Shown here piece by piece: positions 9,315-19,223 of a stretch of DNA of 64,000 nucleotides (its first letter is position 1; each line of letters opens with the position of its first letter). The notes beneath the pieces are model-generated. The model did no database searches, was not told the DNA's origin, and saw only the letters and a program-made list of their open reading frames with translations. The position numbers and the translations under genes were made by a program. Source of the DNA: Lysinibacillus sp. FSL W8-0992 (GTDB lineage: Bacteria; Bacillota; Bacilli; Bacillales_A; Planococcaceae); contig NZ_JBBOZQ010000001.1 in the NCBI RefSeq assembly GCF_038008685.1, positions 1,178,001 to 1,242,000 of the forward strand, in the 5' to 3' direction.

Positions 9315-9452
9315 ATGACAAAGGAAGTAGATTTGAAAAAGATTGTTTCGAATTTATCGAAGTTGGGTGTGACTGCCACTGTAACGAAGTCTCGACTTGA
9401 ACTTTTAAAAGTGCTCACACCTCCAACGCAAACTCCGCAAGTTCAAGCTTAA
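9315..9452 (+). CDS. Small protein, 45 residues, unknown
   Basis: The frame reads MTKEVDLKKIVSNLSKLG, then TATVTKSRLELLKVLTPPTQ, and ends PQVQA. It has an ATG start, a good GAGGTGG site five bases upstream and its own strong terminator. The amphipathic helical middle and Pro/Gln-rich tail look like a real small protein. I do not recognise the family. Confidence 0.65.
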   Translation: MTKEVDLKKIVSNLSKLGVTATVTKSRLELLKVLTPPTQTPQVQA

Positions 9453-9467
9453 CTCGTTTTACAAAAA

Positions 9468-9512
9468 AAGAATGGATAGTCTTTTGAAAATAAGACTATC
9501 CATTCTTTTTTA
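9468..9512. terminator. Bidirectional terminator
   Basis: A 16-bp perfect stem (AAGAATGGATAGTCTT with its complement) with T runs on both strands serves the small gene and the convergent rodA gene. Confidence 0.92.
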
Positions 9513-9521
9513 TTCAAGTTT

Positions 9522-10709
9522 TTAATCATCTTCATCATATGTTGTAAACATGTAAGTACGATAATGGAAACGCATGCTAAAGACCAGTCCGATGGCAAGT
9601 GCATTCCCCATTAATGAACTTCCTCCATAACTAATGAACGGAAGCGGAATACCCGTAATTGGTAGTAATTGAATTGTCATTCCGATATTTTCGAATACGT
9701 GGAACGTAATCATAGCAATAATTCCTGCACATACATAAGTTGAAAAAGGATCTTTTAACAATAGTGTTGTTTTTGTTAAATGATAGATTAACAAAAAGAA
9801 AATACAGATTACGATACTTGCACCAATAAATCCCCATTCCTCACCAATGACGGTGAATATGAAGTCCGTATGATTTTCTGCTACGTACACTTCGCGTCCA
9901 CGGAAACCTTTACCAAAAATTTCACCCGAACCAATGGCGTTTAAGGAAGTGATTAAATGGTAGCCATCACTGGATGAATAAGAATAAGGATCTAGCCAAG
10001 AATAAATTCTGGCAAACTGGTAAGCTTTAAACCCAAATGTTTTTTCTAAAAAGTCCTGCATATACAGCGCCATCCAAAGGAGACTTCCTCCGATAGCTGC
10101 TCCACCTAAAAAAGTAGGTAATATAATCTTCCATGAAATCCCTGCAACAATAACAAGTGCTGCAGTAATCGCAAAGAAAACAAGTGCAGAACCAAGGTCT
10201 GGCTGTTTCATAATAATACCAAGTGGTATAATCAACGTTATAGCAATTTTGCCTAGTAAAATGAAGTCGGATTTTATGGATCTTAAAGAATAAACTTCAT
10301 GATGCTTACTAATAAGTCGCGCAAGTGCTAAAATATAAAATGTTTTCATAAATTCGGAGGGCTGGATATTGCCGAGTGGTGTATGGAACCAGCTTTTTGC
10401 TCCATTTACAGGCTCACCAATCTGACCTTTTCCTTCCGGCATGAAAATAAGTAATACTAAAAGGGCGATCCCAGCTCCATACATATACCAAGCCATTTTT
10501 TTATATTGATCGGGTTCGAAAAACATAATGACACCGATAATAACTGCACCAATTACATACCACTGTAACTGCTTTGGCACGTAGTTAATACCGTATTGTC
10601 CAGAAGTTTGCGCAGATGCAATAGCTAACAAACTAATGACAAGAAAAGTGAAAAGTATAAAAGCGAGCGTCCAGTCAAAACGGTTCACGAAATTTCGTTT
10701 ATTTTCCAT
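9522..10709 (-). CDS. rodA: Rod-shape protein RodA (SEDS peptidoglycan polymerase)
   Basis: 395 residues from ATG 10709; an upstream GTG at 10718 lies inside the AGGTGG ribosome binding site and is rejected. About ten membrane segments. SEDS hallmarks are present: GAKSWFHTPLGNIQPSEFMK near 105-125, RIYSWLDPYSYSSSDGYH in the large extracellular loop and the PFISYGGSSL signature near the C-terminus. SEDS proteins polymerise glycan strands from lipid II with a class-B PBP; RodA serves side-wall elongation. It is a single gene here, with no PBP partner nearby. FtsW or SpoVE are less likely by sequence. Confidence 0.9.
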   Translation of the reverse strand: MENKRNFVNRFDWTLAFILFTFLVISLLAIASAQTSGQYGINYVPKQLQWYVIGAVIIGVIMFFEPDQYKKMAWYMYGAGIALLVLLIFMPEGKGQIGEPVNGAKSWFHTPLGNIQPSEFMKTFYILALARLISKHHEVYSLRSIKSDFILLGKIAITLIIPLGIIMKQPDLGSALVFFAITAALVIVAGISWKIILPTFLGGAAIGGSLLWMALYMQDFLEKTFGFKAYQFARIYSWLDPYSYSSSDGYHLITSLNAIGSGEIFGKGFRGREVYVAENHTDFIFTVIGEEWGFIGASIVICIFFLLIYHLTKTTLLLKDPFSTYVCAGIIAMITFHVFENIGMTIQLLPITGIPLPFISYGGSSLMGNALAIGLVFSMRFHYRTYMFTTYDEDD

Positions 10710-10887
10710 AAAAGCCACCTAAAATAAAATAGTTTAAAGAGATGCGTGTATACGCATGTTGAACATTAACATTATAACGCAAAAAACAATTTTACGCCTG
10801 AGTATATTGTTCTGACGACAAATAGCATAAAATGTTTCAAAAAATGATGATTAGTTTTATAATGAAGTGAAGAATGGGGTGATGGAT

Positions 10888-11634
10888 GTGGCTAAGAAAT
10901 TAAAGTCAGCTGAAGATTTTATGTATCATATATACGTTCATATGAACGATGTCGATAAATTTGTTATTTTTAGCGGGCTTAAGCTCTCGCAATTTGTGGC
11001 TGCTTTAGATCCACTGCATCACTTACTTTTACTTAAGCATTCCTATGAAGATGGATCATTTAATATGCATACACAGTTTGATTATGTACCTGATGAGGAG
11101 GTTCCTCGTTTTGTAAAAAAGGCTACAGAGTCAAAAGAATTGTGTTGGATAGATTTTATGGATGAAAAGAGGCTAGATCAGCTGACTGCGATGGAGCAGG
11201 GAGAACTGCTTTATATTAGCCATAAAAAGGAACCGATTACATCGCCATTCTTTAATAAATTGCAAAATCGGTTTGTTTATTGTTCTTCGGATGTAGAGAA
11301 GATGACAAAAATTTATTTTCGCCATTTAAGTGATTCAGATTTACTAGTTGCAAATGTCATTAATTCTTTAATTCGTGAGAAAGAAAGAAGCACGGGCTTT
11401 TGGAGACGTAAAGTCAAATCGAGTATTCCTTGTCTTACACCTGAATTTTTAAGAGCTTATCGTTCTTTTGCAAAGGACGGTGCATTATTATCGCTGTATC
11501 GCATCGAGAAGCCGAAAGCAGCATATGGTATAGAAATTCGTAACTTATCAGATTATTCCTTCCCAGATGAGGTCTGGGATGATTTAAATACAATTTTGAA
11601 AAACGAACACGATGAATTGATTCAAATTATTTAG
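10888..11634 (+). CDS. Conserved hypothetical cytoplasmic protein
   Basis: 248 residues from GTG 10888, with GGGGTGA placed five bases upstream; earlier in-frame GTG 10867 and ATG 10882 fit the ribosome binding site less well. No signal peptide or membrane segment. The middle holds a basic patch (NSLIREKERSTGFWRRKVK). I do not recognise the family. Its own terminator follows, so it is a separate unit from ddl. Confidence 0.7.
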   Translation: MAKKLKSAEDFMYHIYVHMNDVDKFVIFSGLKLSQFVAALDPLHHLLLLKHSYEDGSFNMHTQFDYVPDEEVPRFVKKATESKELCWIDFMDEKRLDQLTAMEQGELLYISHKKEPITSPFFNKLQNRFVYCSSDVEKMTKIYFRHLSDSDLLVANVINSLIREKERSTGFWRRKVKSSIPCLTPEFLRAYRSFAKDGALLSLYRIEKPKAAYGIEIRNLSDYSFPDEVWDDLNTILKNEHDELIQII

Positions 11635-11737
11635 CTCTATTTAGCAGGCATTCCACCAGCCAAATATGAAGGGAACCGAAGCGAGTGATTGTATGTCATT
11701 TACTTCGGTGACCAACTTTCGAATGAATAAGGCACTC

Positions 11738-11772
11738 AAATCTCACCGTAATTTTAACGGTGAGATTTTTAT
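11738..11772 (+). terminator. Terminator before ddl
   Basis: AAATCTCACCGT pairs with ACGGTGAGATTT and is followed by further T. Confidence 0.88.
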
Positions 11773-11836
11773 GTCATTTGTCAAGACGTTTCGTGATAAA
11801 CTAATAATACTCAAGAAGTATGTGGAGGGCACAAAA

Positions 11837-12916
11837 ATGAAAAAAAGAATCGGTTTATTATACGGCGGAAAATCAGCGGAGCATGAAGTGTCATTGTCGA
11901 CAGCGTGTGCGGTCACTGGAGCTTTGAATTTCGAGGAGTATGAGATATATCCGATTTACATTACACAAGATGGGGAATGGCGACGCGGTGAGCGTCTAGA
12001 AAAACCTGCAAATTCGATTGAAGAATTACAATTTGGTGATGAAGCCATTATTTTAGAAAATAATATTACAGCATTTTTAATCGATAATAACGGGACAGCT
12101 GTACAATTTGATGTTATTTTCCCTTTACTGCATGGAACAAATGGGGAAGATGGAACTGTACAGGGCCTACTTGAAGTCTTGAATCTTCCGTATGTTGGAA
12201 ATGGTGTATTGGCGTCATCAGCAGGTATGGATAAAGTAATTATGAAGCAATTATTTGAAATTGCGGGTTTACCACAAGTGCCATATACGTACTTCATTCG
12301 CAGTGAATGGGCTAACGAACAAGAAGCTATTTTAACACGCTGTGAAGAAAAATTAACTTGGCCAATGTTTGTAAAGCCTGCCAATTTAGGTTCAAGTGTT
12401 GGCATTAGTAAGGCTTCAAATCGTCAAGAGCTAATTAAAGCGATCGAAGTGGCTTTACAATTCGACCGTAAAATTGTAGTAGAGCAAGGAATTGTAGCTC
12501 GTGAAATTGAATTGGCTGTATTGGGCAATGATTTTCCAGAAGTCTCAGTGCCAGGTGAAATTAAGCCTATGACTGAATTTTATGATTATGATTCGAAATA
12601 TAAGGATGGCTCAACAGCGCTCATTATTCCTGCAGAGCTTCCTACAGAAGTTGTAACAAGCTTAAAAGAACATGCAAAAAGCGCGTTTAAAATTTTAGAT
12701 GGAAGCGGTTTAGTACGTGCTGACTTCTTTGTTACAGCAGATCATGATATTTATATTAATGAAGTAAATACAATGCCAGGTTTTACACCTGTTAGTATGT
12801 ATCCACTTCTTTGGCAACACACAAATGTAAGCTATCCAGAGCTTATTAATCGTCTGATTGCGCTTGCACTTGAGCGTTATGAAGAAAAACAACAGCTTCA
12901 CTATAAAAAAGACTGA
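11837..12916 (+). CDS. ddl: D-alanine--D-alanine ligase
   Basis: 359 residues from ATG 11837, behind GGAGGG. The frame stays open for 57 codons upstream, but that part crosses a terminator and is not coding. The N-terminus [15 protein letters not shown], the ATP-grasp centre ([14 protein letters not shown]) and the late [12 protein letters not shown] loop are family signatures. It makes D-Ala-D-Ala for peptidoglycan precursors. The next gene, murF, attaches this dipeptide and starts 11 bases later, so the two form one operon, as in many Bacilli. Confidence 0.97.
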   Translation: MKKRIGLLYGGKSAEHEVSLSTACAVTGALNFEEYEIYPIYITQDGEWRRGERLEKPANSIEELQFGDEAIILENNITAFLIDNNGTAVQFDVIFPLLHGTNGEDGTVQGLLEVLNLPYVGNGVLASSAGMDKVIMKQLFEIAGLPQVPYTYFIRSEWANEQEAILTRCEEKLTWPMFVKPANLGSSVGISKASNRQELIKAIEVALQFDRKIVVEQGIVAREIELAVLGNDFPEVSVPGEIKPMTEFYDYDSKYKDGSTALIIPAELPTEVVTSLKEHAKSAFKILDGSGLVRADFFVTADHDIYINEVNTMPGFTPVSMYPLLWQHTNVSYPELINRLIALALERYEEKQQLHYKKD

Positions 12917-12927
12917 GTGGGATTATT

Positions 12928-14295
12928 GTGAAAAAGACATTAAAGCAATTAGCAGCATGGTTGAATGAAGAGGAGCCGACTTTCGGAGAGACGGTTGTAA
13001 CTGGTATTTCTATTGATACAAGAACAATCAATCAAGGAGATTTATTTGTACCATTTCGTGGAGAATTGGCAAATGGTCATAAGTTCGTACTACAAGCTTT
13101 TGAAAAAGGTGCAGGTGCTTCGCTTTGGCAAAAAGATGAACCGAATCCACCAGAGGGTGTTCCATTATTATTTGTCGAAGATCCAGAGCAAGCCTTACAG
13201 CGAATGGCACGGGCTTATCGCGATGAGCATAAGGCGACTTTTATTGGTATTACAGGGTCGAATGGTAAAACTTCAACAAAGGATATTTTAGCAGGTACGC
13301 TTGCTCCGTTTTTTAAAGTGCAAAAAACGATTGGCAATTTTAATAACCAACTAGGATTACCGATTACGATTTTACAGCTCGATGAGGATACAGAAGTTGC
13401 AGTGCTGGAAATGGGCATGAGTGGCTTTGGTGAGATAGAATTTTTAACAAAATTAGCTCGACCTCATATGACGGTTATTACAAATATTGGTGAGGCGCAT
13501 ATGCAAGATTTAGGCTCTCGTGCAGGCATTGCCAAGGCGAAGTTTGAAATTATTCAAGGTATGCAGGATAACGGTGTACTATTTTATGATGGTGATGAAC
13601 CATTATTAAAAGAACTCGTTGCAAAAGAGCAAAATTTAAATGCCAAGGCATTTGGTTTAGAACCAGGCGATTTGCTATATGCTGAGAATATTGAAGCAAC
13701 TGCCAATGGAAGTAGCTTTACAACGCATGGCGCGATTGAAGGTGAATTCTTTATCTCGGTTCTTGGTAAGCATCAGGTGAAAAACACATTGATTGCAATG
13801 CTTATCGCACAAAAGCTAGGGTTAAATGATGAACAAATTCGCGAATCATTAAAAGGTGTAACTTTAACTGATATGCGCATGCAACAAGTACAAGGAAATC
13901 AAGGTGCATTATTTATTAATGATGCATACAATGCTGCACCTACATCTGTAAAGGCGGCCATTCAGTTTATTGCTACAACAACGATTCGACCAGAAAAGTG
14001 GCTTGTCTTAGGCGATATGCTCGAACTGGGAGCTAATGAACAAAGCTTCCATGAAGACTTATCACTAGCTATTCACGAAGGTGAAATTGACTACGTGTGC
14101 TTATATGGTCCGCGTATGGCATATTTATATGAAGTTTTAAAAGACCGTTTTGATGCTGATCATTTACTATATGAGCAGGATGATTTTGCACCTATTATTG
14201 CAAAGCTTCAACAGGCAACGGAGCAATCCATCGTTTTATTAAAAGGTTCACGAGGCATGAAGCTAGAGACGATTTTACAAGCATTTACTTCATAA
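12928..14295 (+). CDS. murF: UDP-MurNAc-tripeptide--D-alanyl-D-alanine ligase
   Basis: 455 residues, the normal MurF length, with a GTG start. The Mur-ligase ATP loop GITGSNGKTSTKD sits near 107-119. GNFNNQLGLPITIL and VLEMGMSGFGEIEFL mark the central domain, and INDAYNAAPTS the C-terminal domain. It adds the dipeptide made by Ddl to UDP-MurNAc-tripeptide in the cytoplasm, the last soluble step before lipid I. Confidence 0.97.
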   Translation: MKKTLKQLAAWLNEEEPTFGETVVTGISIDTRTINQGDLFVPFRGELANGHKFVLQAFEKGAGASLWQKDEPNPPEGVPLLFVEDPEQALQRMARAYRDEHKATFIGITGSNGKTSTKDILAGTLAPFFKVQKTIGNFNNQLGLPITILQLDEDTEVAVLEMGMSGFGEIEFLTKLARPHMTVITNIGEAHMQDLGSRAGIAKAKFEIIQGMQDNGVLFYDGDEPLLKELVAKEQNLNAKAFGLEPGDLLYAENIEATANGSSFTTHGAIEGEFFISVLGKHQVKNTLIAMLIAQKLGLNDEQIRESLKGVTLTDMRMQQVQGNQGALFINDAYNAAPTSVKAAIQFIATTTIRPEKWLVLGDMLELGANEQSFHEDLSLAIHEGEIDYVCLYGPRMAYLYEVLKDRFDADHLLYEQDDFAPIIAKLQQATEQSIVLLKGSRGMKLETILQAFTS

Positions 14296-14331
14296 TTAAC
14301 GAGTGTAAGTATAATAAATAGTTACCTATAG

Positions 14332-14386
14332 GGTAAAAATCCGCTTTGGCTGCAATAGACATCATATGCGGATTTTTACCTTTTAT
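14332..14386 (+). terminator. Terminator of the ddl-murF operon
   Basis: GGTAAAAATCCGC pairs with GCGGATTTTTACC around a 22-base loop and is followed by TTTT. Confidence 0.85.
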
Positions 14387-14462
14387 TGAAAAAGGCAATA
14401 TAGGATGCCTTTATGGCGGGCTAAGTTGCGCGTATAATGTCCACTTTTTAGAGGTGAGAGTA

Positions 14463-15155
14463 ATGGCAATAGGTGTTTTATGTTTACATGGATTTTCAGG
14501 TGGCGCTTACGAGGTAGAGCCGTTTACAACTTATTTACGTGCTAATACAGATTGGTTAATTGAGACTCCGACTTTATCAGGACATGGGGAAGATTTAAAC
14601 ATGAAAGGTTTTACAGCAATGCATTGGTTAATGGATGCGGAGCTGGCTTTTCGAGCGCTTGCCAAAAAGGTTGATGAAATCATTGTCGTTGGCTTTTCAA
14701 TGGGCGGGATTATCGCGCTATACTTAGCAAAGCGTTATAAAGTAAAGAAGCTCGTACTGCTTAGTGCGGCAGCTAAATATGTAAGTCCTAAGCAACTTGT
14801 AAAGGATTTTAAAATGCTAGCGACTGAGGCATATCATCGAAACCTTTCTAATAATGAGCTGTATTTGAGATATCGCCATAAGTTTAATAATGTGCCATTA
14901 TCAGCAACAATTGAATTCATGAAACTCGTTCAAAAGGTTGCGCCGTATTACCAAGATATCAAAGTGCCAGTTTATATTATTCAAGGAAAATTAGATGGTA
15001 TTGTGCCGTATCATACCGCCCGATTTTTATTTGATCAACTAGCCTCAATAAATAAAAAGTTGTATTTTTCTGACAATGGCAAACATCATATATGTTATTG
15101 TGAAGATTGTTTTGACTGGTTTGCGAAGGTTTTAGCGTTTTTAAAGGAGCAATAA
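14463..15155 (+). CDS. Alpha/beta-hydrolase, carboxylesterase Est30-like
   Basis: 230 residues from ATG 14463, behind GAGGTGAG; the longer open frame upstream runs through the murF terminator. The start reads VLCLHGFSGGAYE (oxyanion region). The nucleophile is Ser79 in GFSMGG, Asp178 (KLDGIVPY) and a His near 208 (NGKHH) complete the triad. This pattern fits the Geobacillus Est30 / Bacillus carboxylesterase group acting on short acyl esters and monoglycerides. The true substrate is not visible. It is often found next to a DEAD-box helicase gene in Bacilli, as here. Confidence 0.87.
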   Translation: MAIGVLCLHGFSGGAYEVEPFTTYLRANTDWLIETPTLSGHGEDLNMKGFTAMHWLMDAELAFRALAKKVDEIIVVGFSMGGIIALYLAKRYKVKKLVLLSAAAKYVSPKQLVKDFKMLATEAYHRNLSNNELYLRYRHKFNNVPLSATIEFMKLVQKVAPYYQDIKVPVYIIQGKLDGIVPYHTARFLFDQLASINKKLYFSDNGKHHICYCEDCFDWFAKVLAFLKEQ

Positions 15156-15504
15156 AGTAGTCAGATTATTACGACTCATGCGTTATCGTTGCATACGGTT
15201 GATTACCATGATAGACTAGTGTAAGCAATGGATACATTTTGTGCGAAGACTCTTCATAATTTGGTTGAAGAGTACTTTTTTTTGAACATAACGGTTTTAT
15301 TCTAAGTGAATAATTACGCAGAATCGAACCGCTCGGTAAAGACCGGGCTTTCCTTTTCATATAAGAGAGCTCTACATGAAACCTTTGTAGAGAAAATTTT
15401 TAAGTAACGGAAACGTTCCACAACACAGGCTCGAATTTGCCGACAACTTCATCTGAAAATGTAACCATTTGTCAACTTAAAAGGAAAAAAGGAGATTGAG
15501 AAGT
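15156..15504 (+). other. Intergenic region upstream of cshA
   Basis: 349 bases. It contains the esterase terminator (15249-15282) and a roughly 200-base leader before the helicase gene with a short palindrome near 15408-15420 (GGAAACGTTCC). Long leaders are common for cold-induced helicases. I see no named RNA motif. Confidence 0.5.
15249..15282 (+). terminator. Terminator after the esterase gene
   Basis: ACTCTTC pairs with GAAGAGT and is followed by a run of T. Confidence 0.75.
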
Positions 15505-17049
15505 TTGACAAATTTTTCAGAATTAAATATTAGCGAATCTACATTACGTTCAGTAAAACGTATGGGATTCGAAGAAGCAACACCAATCCAAGAGGGAACT
15601 ATTCGTTTTGCCATTGAAGGTCGCGATGTATTAGGTCAAGCGCAAACTGGTACAGGTAAAACTGCCGCTTTTGGTATTCCACTTATCGAGAAAATCGATC
15701 CTAAAAACCCTAATATCCAGGCATTAGTAATTGCTCCAACTCGTGAATTAGCGATTCAAGTTTCAGAAGAACTATATAAAATCGGTTACGACAAACGTGT
15801 GAAATTATTATCAGTTTACGGTGGTCAAGAAATCGGCCGTCAAATTCGTGCACTGAAAAATAAACCACAAATTATTGTTGGTACACCAGGTCGTATTTTA
15901 GATCATATTAATCGTCGTACTTTAAAACTAGAAGATGTTCAAACGCTTGTACTGGACGAAGCAGATGAAATGTTAAACATGGGCTTCATCGATGATATTA
16001 ATTCAATTTTAGAAAACGTACCTGCTGAGCGTCAAACATTATTATTCTCAGCAACAATGCCACCAGCAATCCGTAAAATTGCTGAAACATTTATGCGTGA
16101 ACCTGAAATTGTAAAAATTAAAGCAAAAGAATTAACAGTGGATAACATTGAACAATTTTTTGTGAAAGCTGCTGAACGTGAAAAATTCGATGTTTTATCT
16201 CGTCTATTGAATGTTCACCAACCAGAATTAGCAATTATCTTTGGACGTACAAAACGTCGCGTAGATGAGTTAGCACAAGCTTTATCAATCCGCGGATACC
16301 TTGCAGAAGGAATTCACGGTGATTTAAGCCAAGCAAAACGTATTTCAGTTTTACGCCAATTTAAAGAAAATAAAATTGATATCCTAGTTGCAACAGATGT
16401 TGCCGCTCGTGGTCTTGATATTTCAGGCGTTACACATGTATATAACTTTGATATTCCTCAAGATCCTGAGTCTTACGTTCACCGTATCGGTCGTACTGGC
16501 CGTGCCGGAAAATCAGGTCTTGCAGTAACGTTTGTAACACCTCGTGAAATGGGTTATTTACGTATCGTTGAAGAAACAACGAAAAAACGTATGACACCAC
16601 TTCGTCCACCAACAAATGACGAAGCTTTAGTAGGTCAACAGCGTTTAGCTATTGAGACACTTGAAGGTATTATTTCAACTAATAACTTAGGTGATTATCG
16701 TACATTAGCTACAGAAGTTCTTGAAAACCATGATGCAATTGATGTAGTAGCTGCTGCATTACGTTCATTAACAAAAGAGCCGGATGATTCGCCTGTTACA
16801 ATTACAGAAGAACGTCCATTACCAATGCGCCGTGAGCGTTCTGGCGGCGGCGGTGGTCGCGGTGGCGATCGTAACGGTCGTAACAGAAGCGGTGGCGGTC
16901 GTAGCTTTAGCGGTAACCGTCGTGAAGGTAGTGGTGGCGGAGATCGTCGCAGCAGTGGAGGCCGTCGTGAAGGTGGTCGCCGTGAAGGTGGAGCTCGCCG
17001 TGAAGGTGGACAAGGTCGTTCACGTGCACCACGTCGTCATGAAGACTAA
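15505..17049 (+). CDS. cshA: DEAD-box ATP-dependent RNA helicase CshA
   Basis: 514 residues from TTG 15505; the TTG at 15496 touches the GGAG site and is rejected. All helicase motifs are present in order: [21 protein letters not shown], then [10 protein letters not shown] and HRIGRTGR. The C-terminal ~65 residues are an Arg/Gly-rich tail with SGGG and RREGG repeats, which bind RNA nonspecifically. CshA unwinds structured RNA, associates with the degradosome and aids ribosome assembly in the cold. CshA rather than CshB is favoured by length and tail. Confidence 0.94.
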   Translation: MTNFSELNISESTLRSVKRMGFEEATPIQEGTIRFAIEGRDVLGQAQTGTGKTAAFGIPLIEKIDPKNPNIQALVIAPTRELAIQVSEELYKIGYDKRVKLLSVYGGQEIGRQIRALKNKPQIIVGTPGRILDHINRRTLKLEDVQTLVLDEADEMLNMGFIDDINSILENVPAERQTLLFSATMPPAIRKIAETFMREPEIVKIKAKELTVDNIEQFFVKAAEREKFDVLSRLLNVHQPELAIIFGRTKRRVDELAQALSIRGYLAEGIHGDLSQAKRISVLRQFKENKIDILVATDVAARGLDISGVTHVYNFDIPQDPESYVHRIGRTGRAGKSGLAVTFVTPREMGYLRIVEETTKKRMTPLRPPTNDEALVGQQRLAIETLEGIISTNNLGDYRTLATEVLENHDAIDVVAAALRSLTKEPDDSPVTITEERPLPMRRERSGGGGGRGGDRNGRNRSGGGRSFSGNRREGSGGGDRRSSGGRREGGRREGGARREGGQGRSRAPRRHED

Positions 17050-17066
17050 TTAATTTTAAAACTTCC

Positions 17067-17101
17067 AACCTTACAGTCAAATCGACTGTAAGGTTTTTTT
17101 A
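17067..17101 (+). terminator. Terminator after cshA
   Basis: AACCTTACAGTC pairs with GACTGTAAGGTT, followed by seven T. Confidence 0.92.
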
Positions 17102-17167
17102 TATTTATATTGAAACAAATTAGTGTTAGTGTACGTATACATAGGTAATGAAAAGAGGAGGAACAAC

Positions 17168-17647
17168 ATGAGAGCTGAACCAATCCATCAAATTTCCCGA
17201 AAAGGGTTAACTGTATGGCGATTATATGGTGTGTTACAAACATTACTATTGTTAGTCGTCGCAGCATTGGTATGTTACGGTACTTATTATTTTGATTGGC
17301 CATCATTTATTTATATCATTGCAATTGCTGTTGTTTTATTAAGTGCCTTTTTATTGGCGTATTTATTCCCTAAAATCCGATGGGAGCGTTGGAGATATGA
17401 AGTGCGTGAGCATGAAATTGAAGTACAACATGGTTTATTTGTTGTAAAACGCACACTTATACCAATGGTACGTGTACAACATGTTGATACTACACAAGGG
17501 CCTATTTTAAAAAGATATAGCTTAGGAAATATTTCAATTTCTACAGCTGCCACAGTACATACAATTCCTGCACTTGTCATGGATGAGGCAGATGGACTTC
17601 GTGCACGTATTTCGGAATTAGCAAGGGTGGCAGAAGATGATGTCTAA
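17168..17647 (+). CDS. ydbS: YdbS-like PH-domain membrane protein
   Basis: 159 residues from ATG 17168, behind GAGGAGG. Two N-terminal membrane segments (about 22-65) are followed by a bacterial PH (bPH2, old DUF304) domain with the typical VEVQHGLFVVKRTLIPM start and VQHVDTTQGP. In B. subtilis YdbS and YdbT work together and have been linked to resistance against bacteriocins such as amylocyclicin. The next gene overlaps by 11 bases, so the pair is translationally coupled. Confidence 0.88.
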   Translation: MRAEPIHQISRKGLTVWRLYGVLQTLLLLVVAALVCYGTYYFDWPSFIYIIAIAVVLLSAFLLAYLFPKIRWERWRYEVREHEIEVQHGLFVVKRTLIPMVRVQHVDTTQGPILKRYSLGNISISTAATVHTIPALVMDEADGLRARISELARVAEDDV

Positions 17648-19112
17648 TGAAGTGTATCGGTTGCACCCAGTATCGGCCATTATTTCTAGTGTCAAAGCGC
17701 TAAAAAGTATGATATTACCTGTTGCGATTATTATTATTAGTAACGGTTTTAACTTTTCATTTAACTTCCGCAGCGAACATTTTTTTGAAACAGTTTTATT
17801 GTTTGGAGTGTGGGGTGTAGCAGCAGTGCTTGCACTTGTTGGTGGTATCGTTAAATGGCGTACTTTTGTTTATTGGTTTGAGGATGGCGAATTACGGGTG
17901 AAGTATGGGTTATTCGTAAAGAAGAAGCGTTATATTCCATTTGAACGCATTCAAAGCTTGAATTACAATGAAGGTATTTTTCATCGGCTATTCGGATTAG
18001 TAAAGGTGCAAGTTGAGACTGCGGGGAATAAAGGCGGTAAGCCAGAGGTAGAATTGACAGCTATCCAGAAAATAGCAGCAGACGTAATAGAACAGGAAAT
18101 GCGTCGTGCAAAAACGCAATTCGCTCAACACATTGACGTTGAACAGTCACCTGAGCAAATAGGTGAAGTAATGGTTCCGGCTATTTACCATATGTCGATG
18201 CGGGATTTACTTGTATTAGCAACGACTTCTGGTGGGATAGGAGTAGTATTGTCTGGGCTTGTGGCAGTAGTCTCACAGTTTTCGGATATTATCCCTTATG
18301 AAGAGGTTTTTCATGAACTGGCGGATTTTGTGAAAGTTGGGGCATTTTTAGTTGCCTTAATGGTCATGTTCGTACTTATCATTGCATGGTTAGTATCGGT
18401 TGTTATAACACTTGTAAATTATTACGATTATACAGTTCGTATTGAAGATGAAAAGCTAATGATTACTAAGGGGTTACTGGAGAAGAAAAGAATTACACTG
18501 CCTTTAAACCGTATTCAGGCAATCCGAATTGTTGAAAATCCTTTGCGACAAGTATTTGGCTTTGTCACTGTTGTTGTAGAAAGCGCTGGTGGCAACGGTG
18601 AAAAAGGTCGAGATAAGAAAATTGCGTTATTCCCATTAATTAAAAAGCAAGATTGTTTACAAACATTAGTTCAGCTTTTCCCTGAAATGAATTGGCAACC
18701 TGAATTTACGAGGGCTCCGAAACGAGCACGTCCATTCTTTTATCGCATAGATTTTTTATGGCTTGTACCGATTTTAGGTGCTTGTAGTTATTTCTTATAT
18801 CCTTATGGGTTGTTGTCATTATTACTAATTCCATTATCAATATTGCTTGGCATTTGGCAACATAGAACAGCGGGTTATATGATTGACGGAAAGCAACTCG
18901 CAATGCAATATCGTATTTTCAGTCGTATCACATTGTTTATGGAGAAAAAACGTATACAATCTATGGAAAGTAGTCAAACGTATTTCCAAAAGCGCAAGCA
19001 AGTGATGTCTATAAAAGCCACGGTAATGTCAGGAATGTCTGGTATGACAGGTAATGTACCAAGTCTAGAGCAACGAGATGCAGAAACCATATTATCTTGG
19101 TATGAACATTAA
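17637..19112 (+). CDS. ydbT: YdbT-like protein with repeated PH domains
   Basis: 491 residues. Repeated modules of two membrane segments plus a bPH2 domain are visible: ELRVKYGLFVKKKRYIPF, then KLMITKGLLEKKRITLPL, and a degenerate third around MQYRIFSRITLFMEKKR. That matches the family length and layout. ATG 17637 overlaps the end of ydbS. Likely forms a membrane complex with YdbS; the biochemical role is unknown. Confidence 0.88.
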   Translation: MMSNEVYRLHPVSAIISSVKALKSMILPVAIIIISNGFNFSFNFRSEHFFETVLLFGVWGVAAVLALVGGIVKWRTFVYWFEDGELRVKYGLFVKKKRYIPFERIQSLNYNEGIFHRLFGLVKVQVETAGNKGGKPEVELTAIQKIAADVIEQEMRRAKTQFAQHIDVEQSPEQIGEVMVPAIYHMSMRDLLVLATTSGGIGVVLSGLVAVVSQFSDIIPYEEVFHELADFVKVGAFLVALMVMFVLIIAWLVSVVITLVNYYDYTVRIEDEKLMITKGLLEKKRITLPLNRIQAIRIVENPLRQVFGFVTVVVESAGGNGEKGRDKKIALFPLIKKQDCLQTLVQLFPEMNWQPEFTRAPKRARPFFYRIDFLWLVPILGACSYFLYPYGLLSLLLIPLSILLGIWQHRTAGYMIDGKQLAMQYRIFSRITLFMEKKRIQSMESSQTYFQKRKQVMSIKATVMSGMSGMTGNVPSLEQRDAETILSWYEH

Positions 19113-19116
19113 TAGA

Positions 19117-19162
19117 TAAAAAGCCAATCTTTACATGAAAATGTGGAGAATGGCTTTTTTTA
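19117..19162 (+). terminator. Terminator of the ydbS-ydbT operon
   Basis: AAAAGCCA...TGGCTTTT with an inner CTTTACAT/ATGTGGAG partial stem, followed by a T run. Confidence 0.8.
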
Positions 19163-19223
19163 TATACAATAATAGGAAAAACGCGTTTATAATAGAATAA
19201 ATCAACGAAAAGGGGTGGGATTG

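Noticed and set aside
16850..17049. Tandem DNA repeat as a separate element at the end of cshA
   Set aside because: It encodes the normal Arg/Gly-rich tail of the helicase.
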